The translations under genes and the position numbers were made by a program. Of a stretch of DNA of 64,000 nt, positions 49,549 to 59,003 are shown piece by piece. This DNA comes from Balneolaceae bacterium. Its GTDB lineage: Bacteria > Bacteroidota > Rhodothermia > Balneolales > Balneolaceae. The first letter of the stretch is position 1, and every line of letters starts with the position of its first letter. A model generated the notes under the pieces. It saw nothing but the letters and a program-made list of their open reading frames with translations, did not search any database and was not told the origin of the DNA. Location of the stretch: NCBI GenBank assembly GCA_017643365.1, contig JAEPNO010000007.1:1-64000 (forward strand), in the 5' to 3' direction.

Positions 49549-52395
49549 TTACAGCGGAAGCTCCAATCGCCATCGAGTTCCCATTTCCGGTTCTGAGATC
49601 AGACTGATCGAAGCCCCTAATTCTTCGGCTCTTTTTTTAATATTTGCTACTCCATTTCCAATTCTGCCCGAATCTACATCAAATCCGGCACCGTTATCTT
49701 GCACTATCAATTTTAGCAGACCATCTTCTACATCCAGAATTACATCCACCTGAGTAGCCTTCGAATGGCGAACGGTATTGGTAAGCATTTCTTTAAAAAT
49801 CATCCACAAGTGTTGGCGTACATTCATCGACAGCTCGCCATCAATGGCTTGGGTAATATTGAGATTATACTTGATGTCGCTGGATTCTAACAGATCGGAG
49901 GCATACCGCCGACATTTCGACAAAAACAGCTCCCAGTTATCATTCTCGGGAGTTATCGACCAAACGATATCCGTGATTTTTTCTTTGGCATCGCCTGCAC
50001 TTTCGGTTATTAGATTAATGAAATGAGATTTTCGTTGCTCATCCTGATCGGTTTTAACCGCTTCCGCAAAGTAACTTATTCCGGTTAAGGTGGCGCTGAC
50101 TTCATCGTGTAAATCGCTGGCAATTTTAGTGCGCATGCGTTCTACTTTTAACAGCTGATTGAGTCGGATTCGGTGTGCTGTGTATATCAAACCGGATATT
50201 CCAATCACATACAACAAATAGGCCCACCAGGTGCGATACCATGGCGGTAAAATCGAAAAAGCGAGGCTGTCGGTAGAGCCTTCCACCCCGAATACGTTTT
50301 GTGATTTCACTTTAAACACATAGTCGCCTTCCGGGATGTTGGTGTAATCTTTTTGTGTTTCTAGGCTCCAATCGCTCCATTTTGCATCAAAGCCTTCTAG
50401 TTTGTACGAGTAAGTGTTTCGTTCGGGATCGATGTAACATGCGGCAGCATAGGTGAACCGTAAAGCATTATCTTTGTATGGTAAAATGATTTCATTGGAT
50501 GGCTCACCAAATCCGCCATAAATCAAAGAATCCTGATCGACAAAAGTGCCTGTGATGTTGGTTTTGAAGTTGGTAGGTTGATGTGAATAGCCAACCGGTA
50601 CCCCTACAATCTTTCTTTCTTCTGCAAACCATACGTGATTTTCACCACAATCTAATCCATAGATACCGTTTTCAAATCCAATGCCTTGAAACCACTTTTC
50701 TTCAACTTTGAAATCTAAATCTGACTGAATAGATCTTAATAAGTTAAGTGAACTACTATACCAAAACTCATTGTCACATTGGTTAAAGTAGCTTACATCA
50801 TTTGCTGACAGATTGATATTATGTTTACGTACTCGCTTTCTTAATACTAAATTTCTTTCATCGAGTACCCATAACCCATTACTGCTACTTAGCACGAATA
50901 AGCTATCTTCTTCAACAACGAGACTTCTGATGCCCGTTATCTTTTTTTCAGGATTTGCAATTTTTTGACTGTTTTTATTGTCAGGATCAAAAAGAACTAA
51001 TTCATCAGCGGAAGTTGTAAAAGCAATACTATTCTTGAAGGAAGTTGTATTATCAGAAAAAACATATTCCGCCACTACTAATTCTTCCTCTCCTATATTT
51101 AAATCTATTTCAAATAGTCCATAATCATTAAATCCATATAGCCTTTCATCATGAAATAGTAAATCGGTATAAGTTCTTTCGTTAATTTGGCGAAGTATCG
51201 GTTCGATTTGCCAAACACCATTTGTTGAAGAGATAATTAATTGATTATCTGAACTAGCAACATCGTAAATAAAATTTGAGTCATATTTTAAAACATCATC
51301 AAATGATTCTGAATCAATATTATACTCAAGGACTTTTTGGTTGGTAATAGCGAATAATTTCTCATTTAATTCTACGGTTTTGAAAGGTGTACCAGCTTCA
51401 TCCGGCAAATTAATTGACCTGAAATGTTGGTCAGTATTTATTACAGAGATTCCATTACTTAGAGTTGCCCATAAAAGATTATTTCTATCTAGGAATAAGC
51501 CGTAGATATCATTGTCGTTTAATCCTTTATCTGTAGTAATATGCTCAATGAGGTTAAAATTTTTGTCAAAAATAATGATACCCCCGCCCAGTGTACCAAA
51601 ACCATATGAGTTATTATCTAATTTTATTAGTCGATACCCAGGATACTCGCTCAGAAGTGCATTCAATTCGCTTTCAATAGGTTGTAATTTCTTATTGTTA
51701 TAACGTAACAGTCCTTTTTCACGTGAATATATAATTAGTTCATTTCCATTTTCTACTATGCCATAAATCCGATCGTTCTTTAATATTTCAGTCCCTTCGA
51801 GTAATACAAAGCCCTCATCTGCCACAATCGAGACTCCTAGTCCATGAACATTTAAAAGTATTTCATCATTGACAAGAAAGGCGTTATCTAAAATATCTTT
51901 GTAATCAAGGACTGAAATTGAATCTTCGATTTCTGAATAAATGAACAAGTACTCTAAACTCCTGAAATAGACTTTATTTTGATGAGCAATTGTTTGCCTG
52001 ACTTGCGAGAAATCCCGGGCATCCTCAGGAATCAAATCAAATAAAGAAAAATATTTCATTTGGTTAAGTGAATCCGGTTCAAGAAAACCAAAGTCGTTCA
52101 ATCCACCTACATAGACTTTACCAGCATTGTTTTTATCTAAGGAGAATACAACTTCTCTTCTTCCCACATGAATTGAAGACCATTTATTCCCATCATATCG
52201 AACCAACGCCGTTGAGTTTCCAAACAGTAGACTACCGTCATCTATACTCAGTCCTGCCCACATCTGTGTTGAATTACTGAAATCTTCTGTTGTGTAATTA
52301 TCTAATACTTCAACTTTACTAATTTGTGACAAGGCGTTACTGCTTAATAAAGTATTCATCCCAAATAACAGGATTACACAAACGTACCTAATCAT
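49549..52395 (-). CDS. Propeller-sensor histidine kinase
   Basis: A 948-aa membrane kinase with an N-terminal signal anchor and a periplasmic two-component propeller (two sets of beta-propeller-like repeats, e.g. LSIDDGSLLFGNSTALVRYDG). A Y_Y_Y domain follows near 640-715 (YSYKLEGFDAKWSDWS, EGDYVFKVKSQN). One membrane helix precedes a HisKA_3 transmitter (SDLHDEVSATLTGISYF, His763) and a HATPase (NTVRHSKAT, DNGAGFD, GNGVANIKKRAEELG). Such propellers sense polysaccharides in Bacteroidota, by family analogy. It is encoded after two small paralogous genes and 26 bp from the nearer one, and precedes the response regulator. Confidence 0.93.
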   Translation of the reverse strand: MIRYVCVILLFGMNTLLSSNALSQISKVEVLDNYTTEDFSNSTQMWAGLSIDDGSLLFGNSTALVRYDGNKWSSIHVGRREVVFSLDKNNAGKVYVGGLNDFGFLEPDSLNQMKYFSLFDLIPEDARDFSQVRQTIAHQNKVYFRSLEYLFIYSEIEDSISVLDYKDILDNAFLVNDEILLNVHGLGVSIVADEGFVLLEGTEILKNDRIYGIVENGNELIIYSREKGLLRYNNKKLQPIESELNALLSEYPGYRLIKLDNNSYGFGTLGGGIIIFDKNFNLIEHITTDKGLNDNDIYGLFLDRNNLLWATLSNGISVINTDQHFRSINLPDEAGTPFKTVELNEKLFAITNQKVLEYNIDSESFDDVLKYDSNFIYDVASSDNQLIISSTNGVWQIEPILRQINERTYTDLLFHDERLYGFNDYGLFEIDLNIGEEELVVAEYVFSDNTTSFKNSIAFTTSADELVLFDPDNKNSQKIANPEKKITGIRSLVVEEDSLFVLSSSNGLWVLDERNLVLRKRVRKHNINLSANDVSYFNQCDNEFWYSSSLNLLRSIQSDLDFKVEEKWFQGIGFENGIYGLDCGENHVWFAEERKIVGVPVGYSHQPTNFKTNITGTFVDQDSLIYGGFGEPSNEIILPYKDNALRFTYAAACYIDPERNTYSYKLEGFDAKWSDWSLETQKDYTNIPEGDYVFKVKSQNVFGVEGSTDSLAFSILPPWYRTWWAYLLYVIGISGLIYTAHRIRLNQLLKVERMRTKIASDLHDEVSATLTGISYFAEAVKTDQDEQRKSHFINLITESAGDAKEKITDIVWSITPENDNWELFLSKCRRYASDLLESSDIKYNLNITQAIDGELSMNVRQHLWMIFKEMLTNTVRHSKATQVDVILDVEDGLLKLIVQDNGAGFDVDSGRIGNGVANIKKRAEELGASISLISEPEMGTRWRLELPL

Positions 52396-52421
52396 TATGA
52401 TTGGCTATTGTCTTCAAAGCT

Positions 52422-52844
52422 TTAGGGATGATGAATATCTGGATGGATATCAGTTAACTGCTTCTCCTCCATAAAATGAATTTCTATTTCGATTTGTCCA
52501 TCAGCTCGTTTATAAATTGAAAAATGATGTGGTATTGGATTAATGTCTTGACTATTCAAATCAGCAATTAGCGCATTACCTGCAAGAGATATTTTAATTC
52601 CTTCTAACCTGTCGATTGGCAAAGCAGGAATTCTATATAAAACTGAAAATTCGTGATTTACAGAATCATTAGAATCTTTTGGACTGTAAGCTAGAACTGA
52701 TTTCTTTTTCAATTTTGAAGTACGTTTACCTTTATCAATTAGAGCTCCTTTCTCAGCACCTTGGTCAATTTTAACAAATACCTCCATATCTGTTTCTTTG
52801 AGATTATTTTTTATTGTATGAGAATTTGAAGTTGAATTTTTCAT
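52422..52844 (-). CDS. Hypothetical protein with HPDIHHP tail, paralogue of upstream neighbour
   Basis: A 140-aa protein with no signal peptide. It shares with the next gene a VFVKIDQG... / FFLRLNK... core, an IPHHFS motif before an IHF strand, an L-K/R-ETDM word, and the C-terminal tail HPDIHHP. Residues before the core are polar and may be a cleaved or degraded N-terminus. I recognise no family. It starts 2 bp after the upstream stop and is followed 26 bp later by the sensor kinase, so it may be part of the sensing path. ATG 52844 is the only start in good position. Confidence 0.6.
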   Translation of the reverse strand: MKNSTSNSHTIKNNLKETDMEVFVKIDQGAEKGALIDKGKRTSKLKKKSVLAYSPKDSNDSVNHEFSVLYRIPALPIDRLEGIKISLAGNALIADLNSQDINPIPHHFSIYKRADGQIEIEIHFMEEKQLTDIHPDIHHP

Positions 52845-52846
52845 AA

Positions 52847-53527
52847 TTAGGGATGATGAATTGCTGGATGTATATGTGTTAATATGTAATTAATAAAATT
52901 TACTGCTATTGATTCCTCGTTTATTTTTTCAATATCCATATCAGTTTCTCTTAAAAAATCTTGAAAAAAAGTAGCCAAATCTTCACACTCATCTCCTTCG
53001 CATTTGTATTCAACTTCATCTCTTATGTGATTCTCAAAGTTTTGACCCAATGATACTAAATCCGAGAAATGAATAATTATTACTAGCGAATCATTTTTTT
53101 CAATGGTTGAAAAATGATGTGGTATATGGGTTGTACTTGGAATCAGATGCTTTTTTCCAATAGCAATTTTAGCCCCAATCGGTTTATTAGCATCAATAAG
53201 TTCCGATTTATTAATTCTAAATATGAACTCTATCTGCTCTAGAACTCCGACAGTAGGCTGAATATCATATCTTAAAGTATTGATATTTGGAAAATTTGGA
53301 TCAAACGGGTCGATTCGTGATGATCTTTTATTATTTATAAGTACACCTGCAGGTCTATATTCTGTTTTATTTAATCGAAGAAAAAAATCGACTGGAATTT
53401 CCATACAATTCAAAATTAAAATTGAAGTTGAATTAGATTCACACTTCGAATCTTGTTGTGCTTCGGAATTTGTACTGAAAATTGCTACTAAAAGTATTAG
53501 TCCCGGAATTAATCGTTTATAAATCAT
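52847..53527 (-). CDS. Hypothetical exported protein with HPAIHHP tail
   Basis: A 226-aa protein with a signal peptide (YKRLIPGLILLVAIFSTNSEAQ) and therefore likely periplasmic or secreted. It has a beta-rich core (EIPVDFFLRLNK, IEFIFRINKSELIDANKP), the IPHHFS word, two Cys in YKCEGDECED, and a His-rich C-terminus (THIHPAIHHP). The following gene is a shorter paralogue. The His tail could bind metal; that is speculation. It heads the kinase operon but lies about 250 bases after the proposed start of transcription, beyond a terminator-like hairpin. Confidence 0.65.
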   Translation of the reverse strand: MIYKRLIPGLILLVAIFSTNSEAQQDSKCESNSTSILILNCMEIPVDFFLRLNKTEYRPAGVLINNKRSSRIDPFDPNFPNINTLRYDIQPTVGVLEQIEFIFRINKSELIDANKPIGAKIAIGKKHLIPSTTHIPHHFSTIEKNDSLVIIIHFSDLVSLGQNFENHIRDEVEYKCEGDECEDLATFFQDFLRETDMDIEKINEESIAVNFINYILTHIHPAIHHP

Positions 53528-53667
53528 TTGCCTTTAATTTTAAAAAACCCAGACCCGGCAGACGGCGCCATACCCCACTTATATCTTTTAGTCTGATTGA
53601 ATTACGTTTATTTAGATTTAATTTTCAAGTGCTAAATATATATTCATATAGACTTAACATTCTTTGA

Positions 53668-53780
53668 TAAAAAAAAGCCGACTAAAATAGCCGGCTTTTC
53701 TTGTTAATGGTCTTCTACTCTGTGCAAAAATAGAAGAGGTCATTTGCTCATCATATCCCCCGAAAAAACCCACACTAACC
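53668..53780 (-). ncRNA. Candidate ~110-nt small RNA or attenuator leader
   Basis: The minus-strand transcript proposed to start near 53780 would meet an intrinsic terminator at 53699-53673 (arms AAAAGCCG/CGGCTTTT, then a run of T). It would be about 110 nt. A second hairpin lies before it: the plus strand has GGTCTTCTA and TAGAAGAGGTC near 53708-53741. Whether transcription reads through to the 226-aa gene is unknown. Confidence 0.35.
53673..53699. terminator. Bidirectional intrinsic terminator / attenuator hairpin
   Basis: Arms AAAAGCCG (53673-53680) and CGGCTTTT (53692-53699) are complementary, with a T run on either side. On the minus strand it lies inside the leader of the kinase operon, 146 bases before its first ATG. 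Confidence 0.75.
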
Positions 53781-53783
53781 GTA

Positions 53784-53831
53784 ATTATTATAATTGAACA
53801 CATCCTGCCATTCACCACACGGTTATGTGGT
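53784..53831 (-). promoter_or_regulatory. Operator dyad plus promoter for the small-protein/kinase unit
   Basis: The minus strand reads ACCACATAACCGTGTGGT (53831-53814). After 21 bp comes TATAATAATT (53792-). The dyad arms are perfect. It lies just beyond the terminator of the 54949/53907 operon. Confidence 0.65.
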
Positions 53832-53846
53832 ATTTGATTGCCTAAT

Positions 53847-53875
53847 CAAAAAAAAGCCGGACAAAGTAGCCCGGC
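53847..53875 (-). terminator. Terminator after the cohesin gene
   Basis: GCCGG (53856-53860) and CCGGC (53871-53875) form a short GC stem. Eight T follow on the minus strand, downstream of the 346-aa gene. Confidence 0.7.
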
Positions 53876-53906
53876 ATTCTAAATATCATACGTAACCTGA
53901 TCTATC

Positions 53907-54947
53907 CTATTTGATAAGCATCATCTTTTTTGTGAGCACCTGATTACCACTTGTTAACCGATACAAATAGATGCCACTGGCAAGTGCACTTGCATCAAAC
54001 GATACGGAATGCCTTCCGCTAGTTAACCGATTTTTAATGAGAACAGCTATACTTTGGCCTTGTAAATTATATACTTCAAGTTTAGCGAAACCTGTTTCGG
54101 CTAGTGTAAAACTGATGTTTGTTGACGGATTGAATGGATTCGGATAGTTCTGAGCTAACCAAAATTGACCAGGTGTTTCATATTGCTCATTCTCATTGGA
54201 TACCTTTAATTGGATATCGAGAATTATAGATTCTTCAAATACTCCACCATTGGTATCTTCAACTCGAATGGAAAGAGTGGCAAATCCTACAAAATCGGCA
54301 GTGGTAATGGTTACCAAACCGGTTTCTTCGTCGAAAGTACCAAAAACAACTTCGGGCTCTAAGCTTACCTGAATGTCTAACGAATCGAAGGCGTCTTCGG
54401 CATCAGCAAATACTGTTTCGTCGATGTTAAATTGAAGAGTATCACCGGAAATCAATACTAAAGTATCCGGAATATTTACGGCAAAAGGTGGTTGATTTCC
54501 TCCCTCTCCAAATACTCGAATTCGTGCTTCTGCAGCGTTTTCAACTACGGATTCTTCATTAATTCTGTATTCATCCAATTGCAAAAAAGTATCACCTGAG
54601 GTAAGTCCAATAAACTCCAGATGTACAATAGTTCCTGATGATGTAACCGGATAGGTTGATGCCATTGAAAACCTAACCTTTCCATCAGCACCGTTTTCAA
54701 TTGAAAGTACAGAATCAGAGATTGTTGAAGATTCCGAAATTCCAACATACTGAAGAGAAAGCGTATCGTAACTAATCATCAAATTGATGCCGGTAACATT
54801 ACTGCTCTCGTTTTTTAAATGAACAGGAAACAGCAGGGTTTCTCCAACAACGGTTGAAGTATCCGACATTGTAACGGAAGCCTGTCCCCAAGCTAAAGCC
54901 GGGGACATAACTGCCATTATCAGTAAAGTTGAAAGAAACTTATTCAT
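53907..54947 (-). CDS. Secreted cohesin-like protein with type-A sorting domain
   Basis: A 346-aa exported protein (signal peptide about 1-20). Residues 21-150 form a cohesin-like module: SVTMSDTSTVVGETLLFPVHL, GINLMISYDTLSLQYVGI, GKVRFSMASTYPVTSSGTIVHLEF. A cadherin/Ig-like module with PFAVNIPDTLVLISGDTL follows to about 255, and the sorting domain (LAQNYPNPFNPSTN to KKMMLIK) ends it. It starts one base after the end of the 1,342-aa gene. It may bind a dockerin partner from the same locus; the reading is inference, since no binding residues are tested. Confidence 0.8.
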   Translation of the reverse strand: MNKFLSTLLIMAVMSPALAWGQASVTMSDTSTVVGETLLFPVHLKNESSNVTGINLMISYDTLSLQYVGISESSTISDSVLSIENGADGKVRFSMASTYPVTSSGTIVHLEFIGLTSGDTFLQLDEYRINEESVVENAAEARIRVFGEGGNQPPFAVNIPDTLVLISGDTLQFNIDETVFADAEDAFDSLDIQVSLEPEVVFGTFDEETGLVTITTADFVGFATLSIRVEDTNGGVFEESIILDIQLKVSNENEQYETPGQFWLAQNYPNPFNPSTNISFTLAETGFAKLEVYNLQGQSIAVLIKNRLTSGRHSVSFDASALASGIYLYRLTSGNQVLTKKMMLIK

Positions 54948-54948
54948 G

Positions 54949-57900
54949 TTATTTGATCAACATCATGCGCTTAGTAAACGATTTATCACCAGTTTTTAAT
55001 TGATAAATATACACGCCACTCGACAGATTACCTGCTTGCCAGGTTATGCTGTACGAACCTGCTTCTTGCGTTTGATTTACCACCGTAGCCACTTTTTGGC
55101 CAAGCATGTTATAAATCGACAATTCCACATCTGCTTTTTCTGCTAAAGTGTATCCGATGTTTGTACTAGGATTGAATGGATTCGGATAATTTTGAAGTAA
55201 GCTGAATTCGCTTGGAACTTCCCCAATTACCAATTCATCCATTTCAGGAACCGAACGTTCATTCAGCACTATATTGGCCCTAAGTTTTGGTACCGCTTGA
55301 GCGTTCGCTGTATTGAATTCAATATCGAGTGTTTTACCCTCGAAAGGCTTAACTCCATACAACGACAGCAGTGTGCCATCTTCGGTTGTATTTGAAATTA
55401 TATTCCATCCGTCCGGAAGGTTTCTTATCGATTTAAAGGTTGCTCCGGCTGAAAGATCCAGTTCCATTTGAATGGCGTAGATTTCCATTTCGTTCTGAGA
55501 AACATCCAACTGTACAACGCTTTCGTTGCTATTACTTTCGGCTAGTAACCAGTTTGCTGAAACCGGTTTCTGATCTTCTTTTAACGGAAGTGTAATACAA
55601 CCGAGTTGATCTCGTAATCCAACGGTTTTTTGAAGTATCCAGGATGCATCAAAAGCACTGATATCACCATTTCCTGTAACATCAGCGGCGGTGGAATCGA
55701 GTTCAACCAGAGGGAAAACTCCTCCCATTTTCACGGTATGTTGCAGTACCAGTGTTGCATCTTCCGTACTTATAGTCACATCTCCAGTAACATCACCACA
55801 AAGGCGAGGAACAATATTAACAAAGGAGTACAGTTCGGGCGAAGGCATTTCGTTAATCGAGATATCTGAAACAAAGATTTCAGTTTCGCCAGCTGCTAAT
55901 ATATCGATGCCCATGTTGAATAATACTCCAGGTTCAGAGATATCATTTTCAGGAGTACCATCGGTAGCGAAAGCTACAATTAATTGCCCCTCAAGTTTAT
56001 TGGTGATAATGGTTGTGCCTTCAAGTAAGGTATTGGATTGATCACCGAGATTTACATCAACAAAGTTTGGATCAAAGTTGATCGTAAATTCCATTCCTTG
56101 AATTGGCTCATCGCCAAGATCGATTAAATCAATATTTAACGTTTCAAAGGTATTTGGAAGTGCAGCGAACGATATCATTGAAAGTTCGGCATCGAAGTTA
56201 TCAGGAATAATTTCGATATCGCTAAAGTCATGAATAGAAACTGCATAGATGTTTTCATCTAAACTAGGGATATAAAAATCCTTAACAACGGCCTCGATAT
56301 TAAAGAAACCTTGTGGTGCAGGTTGAAAGGCCCAGTCGCTATTGAATCCACTTTGAATCGACATCCACCCTATTTGAGTTTCCTCTTCATTTACGATCTC
56401 GTATACAAAACCGGCTTTGAGTGAATCTACAGGATCCAGAATCCGAACTCGTTCAACTCTAACCACTTCACTTTCGTATTCTTCACCATTGTTCGAGTAC
56501 TCATCGATATCTACAAGTTGTGGATTGGGCAGCGGATTTCCAGCCGAGACAACATCCCACGCATGAATATTGATTACTTCATGAAGACCGTTAAAATCGG
56601 CAGTAATTCCTGCAACTTTTAGTTCGTCACCAACTTGAATCTCGCCTGATTTTGTAGCCAAATTAAAATTGACAGAGTTTGTTGCAGAGAAAAATGGTCG
56701 ACTAAAAAGCGTTGTGGCTGCAGTTTCATCCTGCACGTATACGAAGTTATTTGTGATTCGAGTTACAATTCCCTGAACAGCTAAATGAGTACCATATACA
56801 CTATTTCGAGCGTCAATAATCGGTGAAGCATCGTAGTTATCGATATTTAAATCTGCTCGATCAATATCATGGAAATATACTGTAGGAACGGTCATACCAC
56901 TTACATCATCTATGTAAGTGATTCGATCGCTAAAATCGCCATCGGTGTCCGGGTTCTCAGGATCGGGAGCTTCCCATTGGAAAACACCGGTGGTATCATC
57001 TTTCAGAATGAATTTGTATCGAATTTCATCATCAATAGAAGCATTCAAAATTTCGGCAGTGCCGGTATATACTGAATCACCTAATTCGGCTTCTAATACA
57101 ATGGGTGCACCTGCATCCCATCCATTAAAACTGCCTACTAATCCAACGATGTGTTCGCCTTTATCAAAATTACCTAAAGCTTCCTGAACAGCAACATTCA
57201 CTGAAAAAGTAACCGGTGTAAAGATTGCTTCGATTTTTTCCATTTGAACATTGTCGATGTAAACGGTGTCGCCATCATTCGACTCAAAATTAAGTTTTAA
57301 CCCTAATCGAAGACCTAAGTCGGCATCAACGTCGGATGCGAAATAATCAAAAGAATAATACTCCCACTCGGTTCCTAATTCAAAGAAATGAGTATTTACT
57401 TCCTGAAAATTGCCTTCACCAGGCAATCCTAAAAATGCTTCAGAAGCAAAACCATCTACCGATGATTTTAGCCACATCGATACCTTGTAAAGATCACCTT
57501 CGGCAGGGAAAATCGGCTCATTTACAACCTGGCTTCTCCAAACATCTTCCGATCCATCAAATTGTACGATCACCCTTGCGGCTTTACCATCATCATCTTG
57601 CGAATCGTTAACTATTTCATAAACCGATGGACCATTAACCGTTTCAAATAACCAACCTTGATTACTTCCGGAAACAGGTCCTAAATTGTTTAAAGCAAAA
57701 CTTCCATTATAGTTTATGATATCTCCTACTTCATAGGGTGGCATTGGAGAGAAATCGAATTCTTGATTATTGAATAAAGCCGTTTCGATATACTTTTCGC
57801 GGGAGCCATCTTCGTCGTCATCTATTTCGGTTCCATCAAACGTAAAATATCTTTTACCTAGTTCGGTTACATCGTTTTCCCATATAAACTCATCTTGTTT

Positions 57901-58977
57901 TTCAATAACAAAACTATATTGAACGGTGTCGATAAATGAGGCGGTGATGAACGCTTCTGTCGAGTAAATAGCGCCATCGTCGGTATTCATAATTTGACCG
58001 GTCTCAGGATTCCAATCATTAAAATCACCAACCAATCGAACTAAATGGCTATCCGGTTTAAAATTCCCCATAGCATCTTGTGCACTCATATCAACCGAAA
58101 AGAGAACATCAAAGCCATAAAAGTCAAAACTCTGATTACTAAAAAATTCGGTAGGCAAGTATTTTTCTAATCGGTCATCATCATCATCGTCTACTTCTGT
58201 TCCGTTAAAAATAAAACTTCTGTTACCTACTTCATTCGGGTTGGGATTTGGCTCTTCCCAGTAAACTCCATTTTCATCAATTATGACAAACTTATACACG
58301 ATTTCACTACCTAAAGCATACTCGTCTTGATCAAAAGGAATTTCGATAGTGTAGATTGATTCAGGTCCTAGTGTTAAAATGTGTGGCTCAGCAGTACTCC
58401 AATCATTGAAATTACCTACTAAACCTACAATATCTCCGTCATCTGCATCAAAATTTCCAAGATGTGTTTGTACCCTCATATCTACCGTGAAGGTCACGTC
58501 GTAGTCGGTAGGTTCACCAAGTCCGGATTGCGCTAAATCATTGAAAAAATGGGTTAATGTGGTATCTGCTATATCGTCGCCATTCGAATCAGTTTCACTA
58601 CCGGATACTGTATAAATTCGATTATTGACTGATTCCCAGGTAACAGTTCCATCGTCATCAACTAAAATGAATTTATACTCTAGAACTGAATCAACTGTGA
58701 CATCTTGAAAAAGAAAAGGTCGAGCAAATGAAGTATCAACCTGATCGGTTAACTCTTCTGCGGCATCTTGCCAGCTTGTAAAATTACCGGCAATTTTTGG
58801 GGTATGAATTTCCGGATCATACACTCCTAATTCTTGTTGAACTGCAAGATTTACTTCAAAAGTAACCTCCAAATCAAATGTTTGTTCTAGTGCTTCGGTA
58901 TTTTGTGCATGTACTTTTGATATCGCAAATACAGACAATAGAATGCCCATTGCAAATTTCTGTAGCCGTTTATTCAT
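54949..58977 (-). CDS. Secreted carbohydrate-binding-like/cohesin/dockerin protein with sorting domain
   Basis: A 1,342-aa protein with signal peptide (about 1-24). Residues 30-410 hold three related beta-modules (VRLVGDFNDWNP, VGLVGNFNDWST, KIAGNFTSWQD), like starch-binding/CBM48-type folds. Near 420-595 is a CBM4/9-like module (QGWLFETVNGPS, DTVYIDNVQMEKI). A fourth related module (VGLVGSFNGWD) follows, then an OB-fold-like region (GTHLAVQGIVTRITNNFVYV) near 720-950. Next is a cohesin-like domain (IQGMEFTINFDPNFVDVN), a dockerin-like pair (GDVTGDVTISTEDAT, ADVTGNGDISAFDAS), a further cohesin-related module, and the sorting domain (LLQNYPNPFNPSTN to KRMMLIK). An AGGAG lies upstream of ATG, unusual for this group. 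It leads an operon with the 346-aa gene. Confidence 0.85.
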   Translation of the reverse strand: MNKRLQKFAMGILLSVFAISKVHAQNTEALEQTFDLEVTFEVNLAVQQELGVYDPEIHTPKIAGNFTSWQDAAEELTDQVDTSFARPFLFQDVTVDSVLEYKFILVDDDGTVTWESVNNRIYTVSGSETDSNGDDIADTTLTHFFNDLAQSGLGEPTDYDVTFTVDMRVQTHLGNFDADDGDIVGLVGNFNDWSTAEPHILTLGPESIYTIEIPFDQDEYALGSEIVYKFVIIDENGVYWEEPNPNPNEVGNRSFIFNGTEVDDDDDDRLEKYLPTEFFSNQSFDFYGFDVLFSVDMSAQDAMGNFKPDSHLVRLVGDFNDWNPETGQIMNTDDGAIYSTEAFITASFIDTVQYSFVIEKQDEFIWENDVTELGKRYFTFDGTEIDDDEDGSREKYIETALFNNQEFDFSPMPPYEVGDIINYNGSFALNNLGPVSGSNQGWLFETVNGPSVYEIVNDSQDDDGKAARVIVQFDGSEDVWRSQVVNEPIFPAEGDLYKVSMWLKSSVDGFASEAFLGLPGEGNFQEVNTHFFELGTEWEYYSFDYFASDVDADLGLRLGLKLNFESNDGDTVYIDNVQMEKIEAIFTPVTFSVNVAVQEALGNFDKGEHIVGLVGSFNGWDAGAPIVLEAELGDSVYTGTAEILNASIDDEIRYKFILKDDTTGVFQWEAPDPENPDTDGDFSDRITYIDDVSGMTVPTVYFHDIDRADLNIDNYDASPIIDARNSVYGTHLAVQGIVTRITNNFVYVQDETAATTLFSRPFFSATNSVNFNLATKSGEIQVGDELKVAGITADFNGLHEVINIHAWDVVSAGNPLPNPQLVDIDEYSNNGEEYESEVVRVERVRILDPVDSLKAGFVYEIVNEEETQIGWMSIQSGFNSDWAFQPAPQGFFNIEAVVKDFYIPSLDENIYAVSIHDFSDIEIIPDNFDAELSMISFAALPNTFETLNIDLIDLGDEPIQGMEFTINFDPNFVDVNLGDQSNTLLEGTTIITNKLEGQLIVAFATDGTPENDISEPGVLFNMGIDILAAGETEIFVSDISINEMPSPELYSFVNIVPRLCGDVTGDVTISTEDATLVLQHTVKMGGVFPLVELDSTAADVTGNGDISAFDASWILQKTVGLRDQLGCITLPLKEDQKPVSANWLLAESNSNESVVQLDVSQNEMEIYAIQMELDLSAGATFKSIRNLPDGWNIISNTTEDGTLLSLYGVKPFEGKTLDIEFNTANAQAVPKLRANIVLNERSVPEMDELVIGEVPSEFSLLQNYPNPFNPSTNIGYTLAEKADVELSIYNMLGQKVATVVNQTQEAGSYSITWQAGNLSSGVYIYQLKTGDKSFTKRMMLIK

Positions 58978-59003
58978 TGTAACTCCTGTAAGGTTAGAAA
59001 AGA

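Larger units (their letters stand above)
53528..53906. other. 379-bp regulatory gap
   Basis: This gap contains, from right to left, a terminator (53848-53875), an operator dyad (53814-53831), a -7 box near 53792, a second terminator (53673-53699), and a GC-rich patch (about 53545-53575, CCAGACCCGGCAGACGGCGCC) in AT-rich DNA just before the 226-aa gene. No ORF is convincing here. The patch has no gene-like features and could be a small foreign insert. Confidence 0.6.

Noticed and set aside
53541-53575. Small gene in the GC-rich patch
   Set aside because: No start codon and stop arrangement of useful length.
36775-58977. A classical cellulosome
   Set aside because: No glycoside hydrolase domains, and cohesin and dockerin occur within the same polypeptides.
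36775-58977. Type IX secretion machinery encoded here
   Set aside because: Only the C-terminal sorting domains are present; no Por/Spr/Gld genes are seen in the window.
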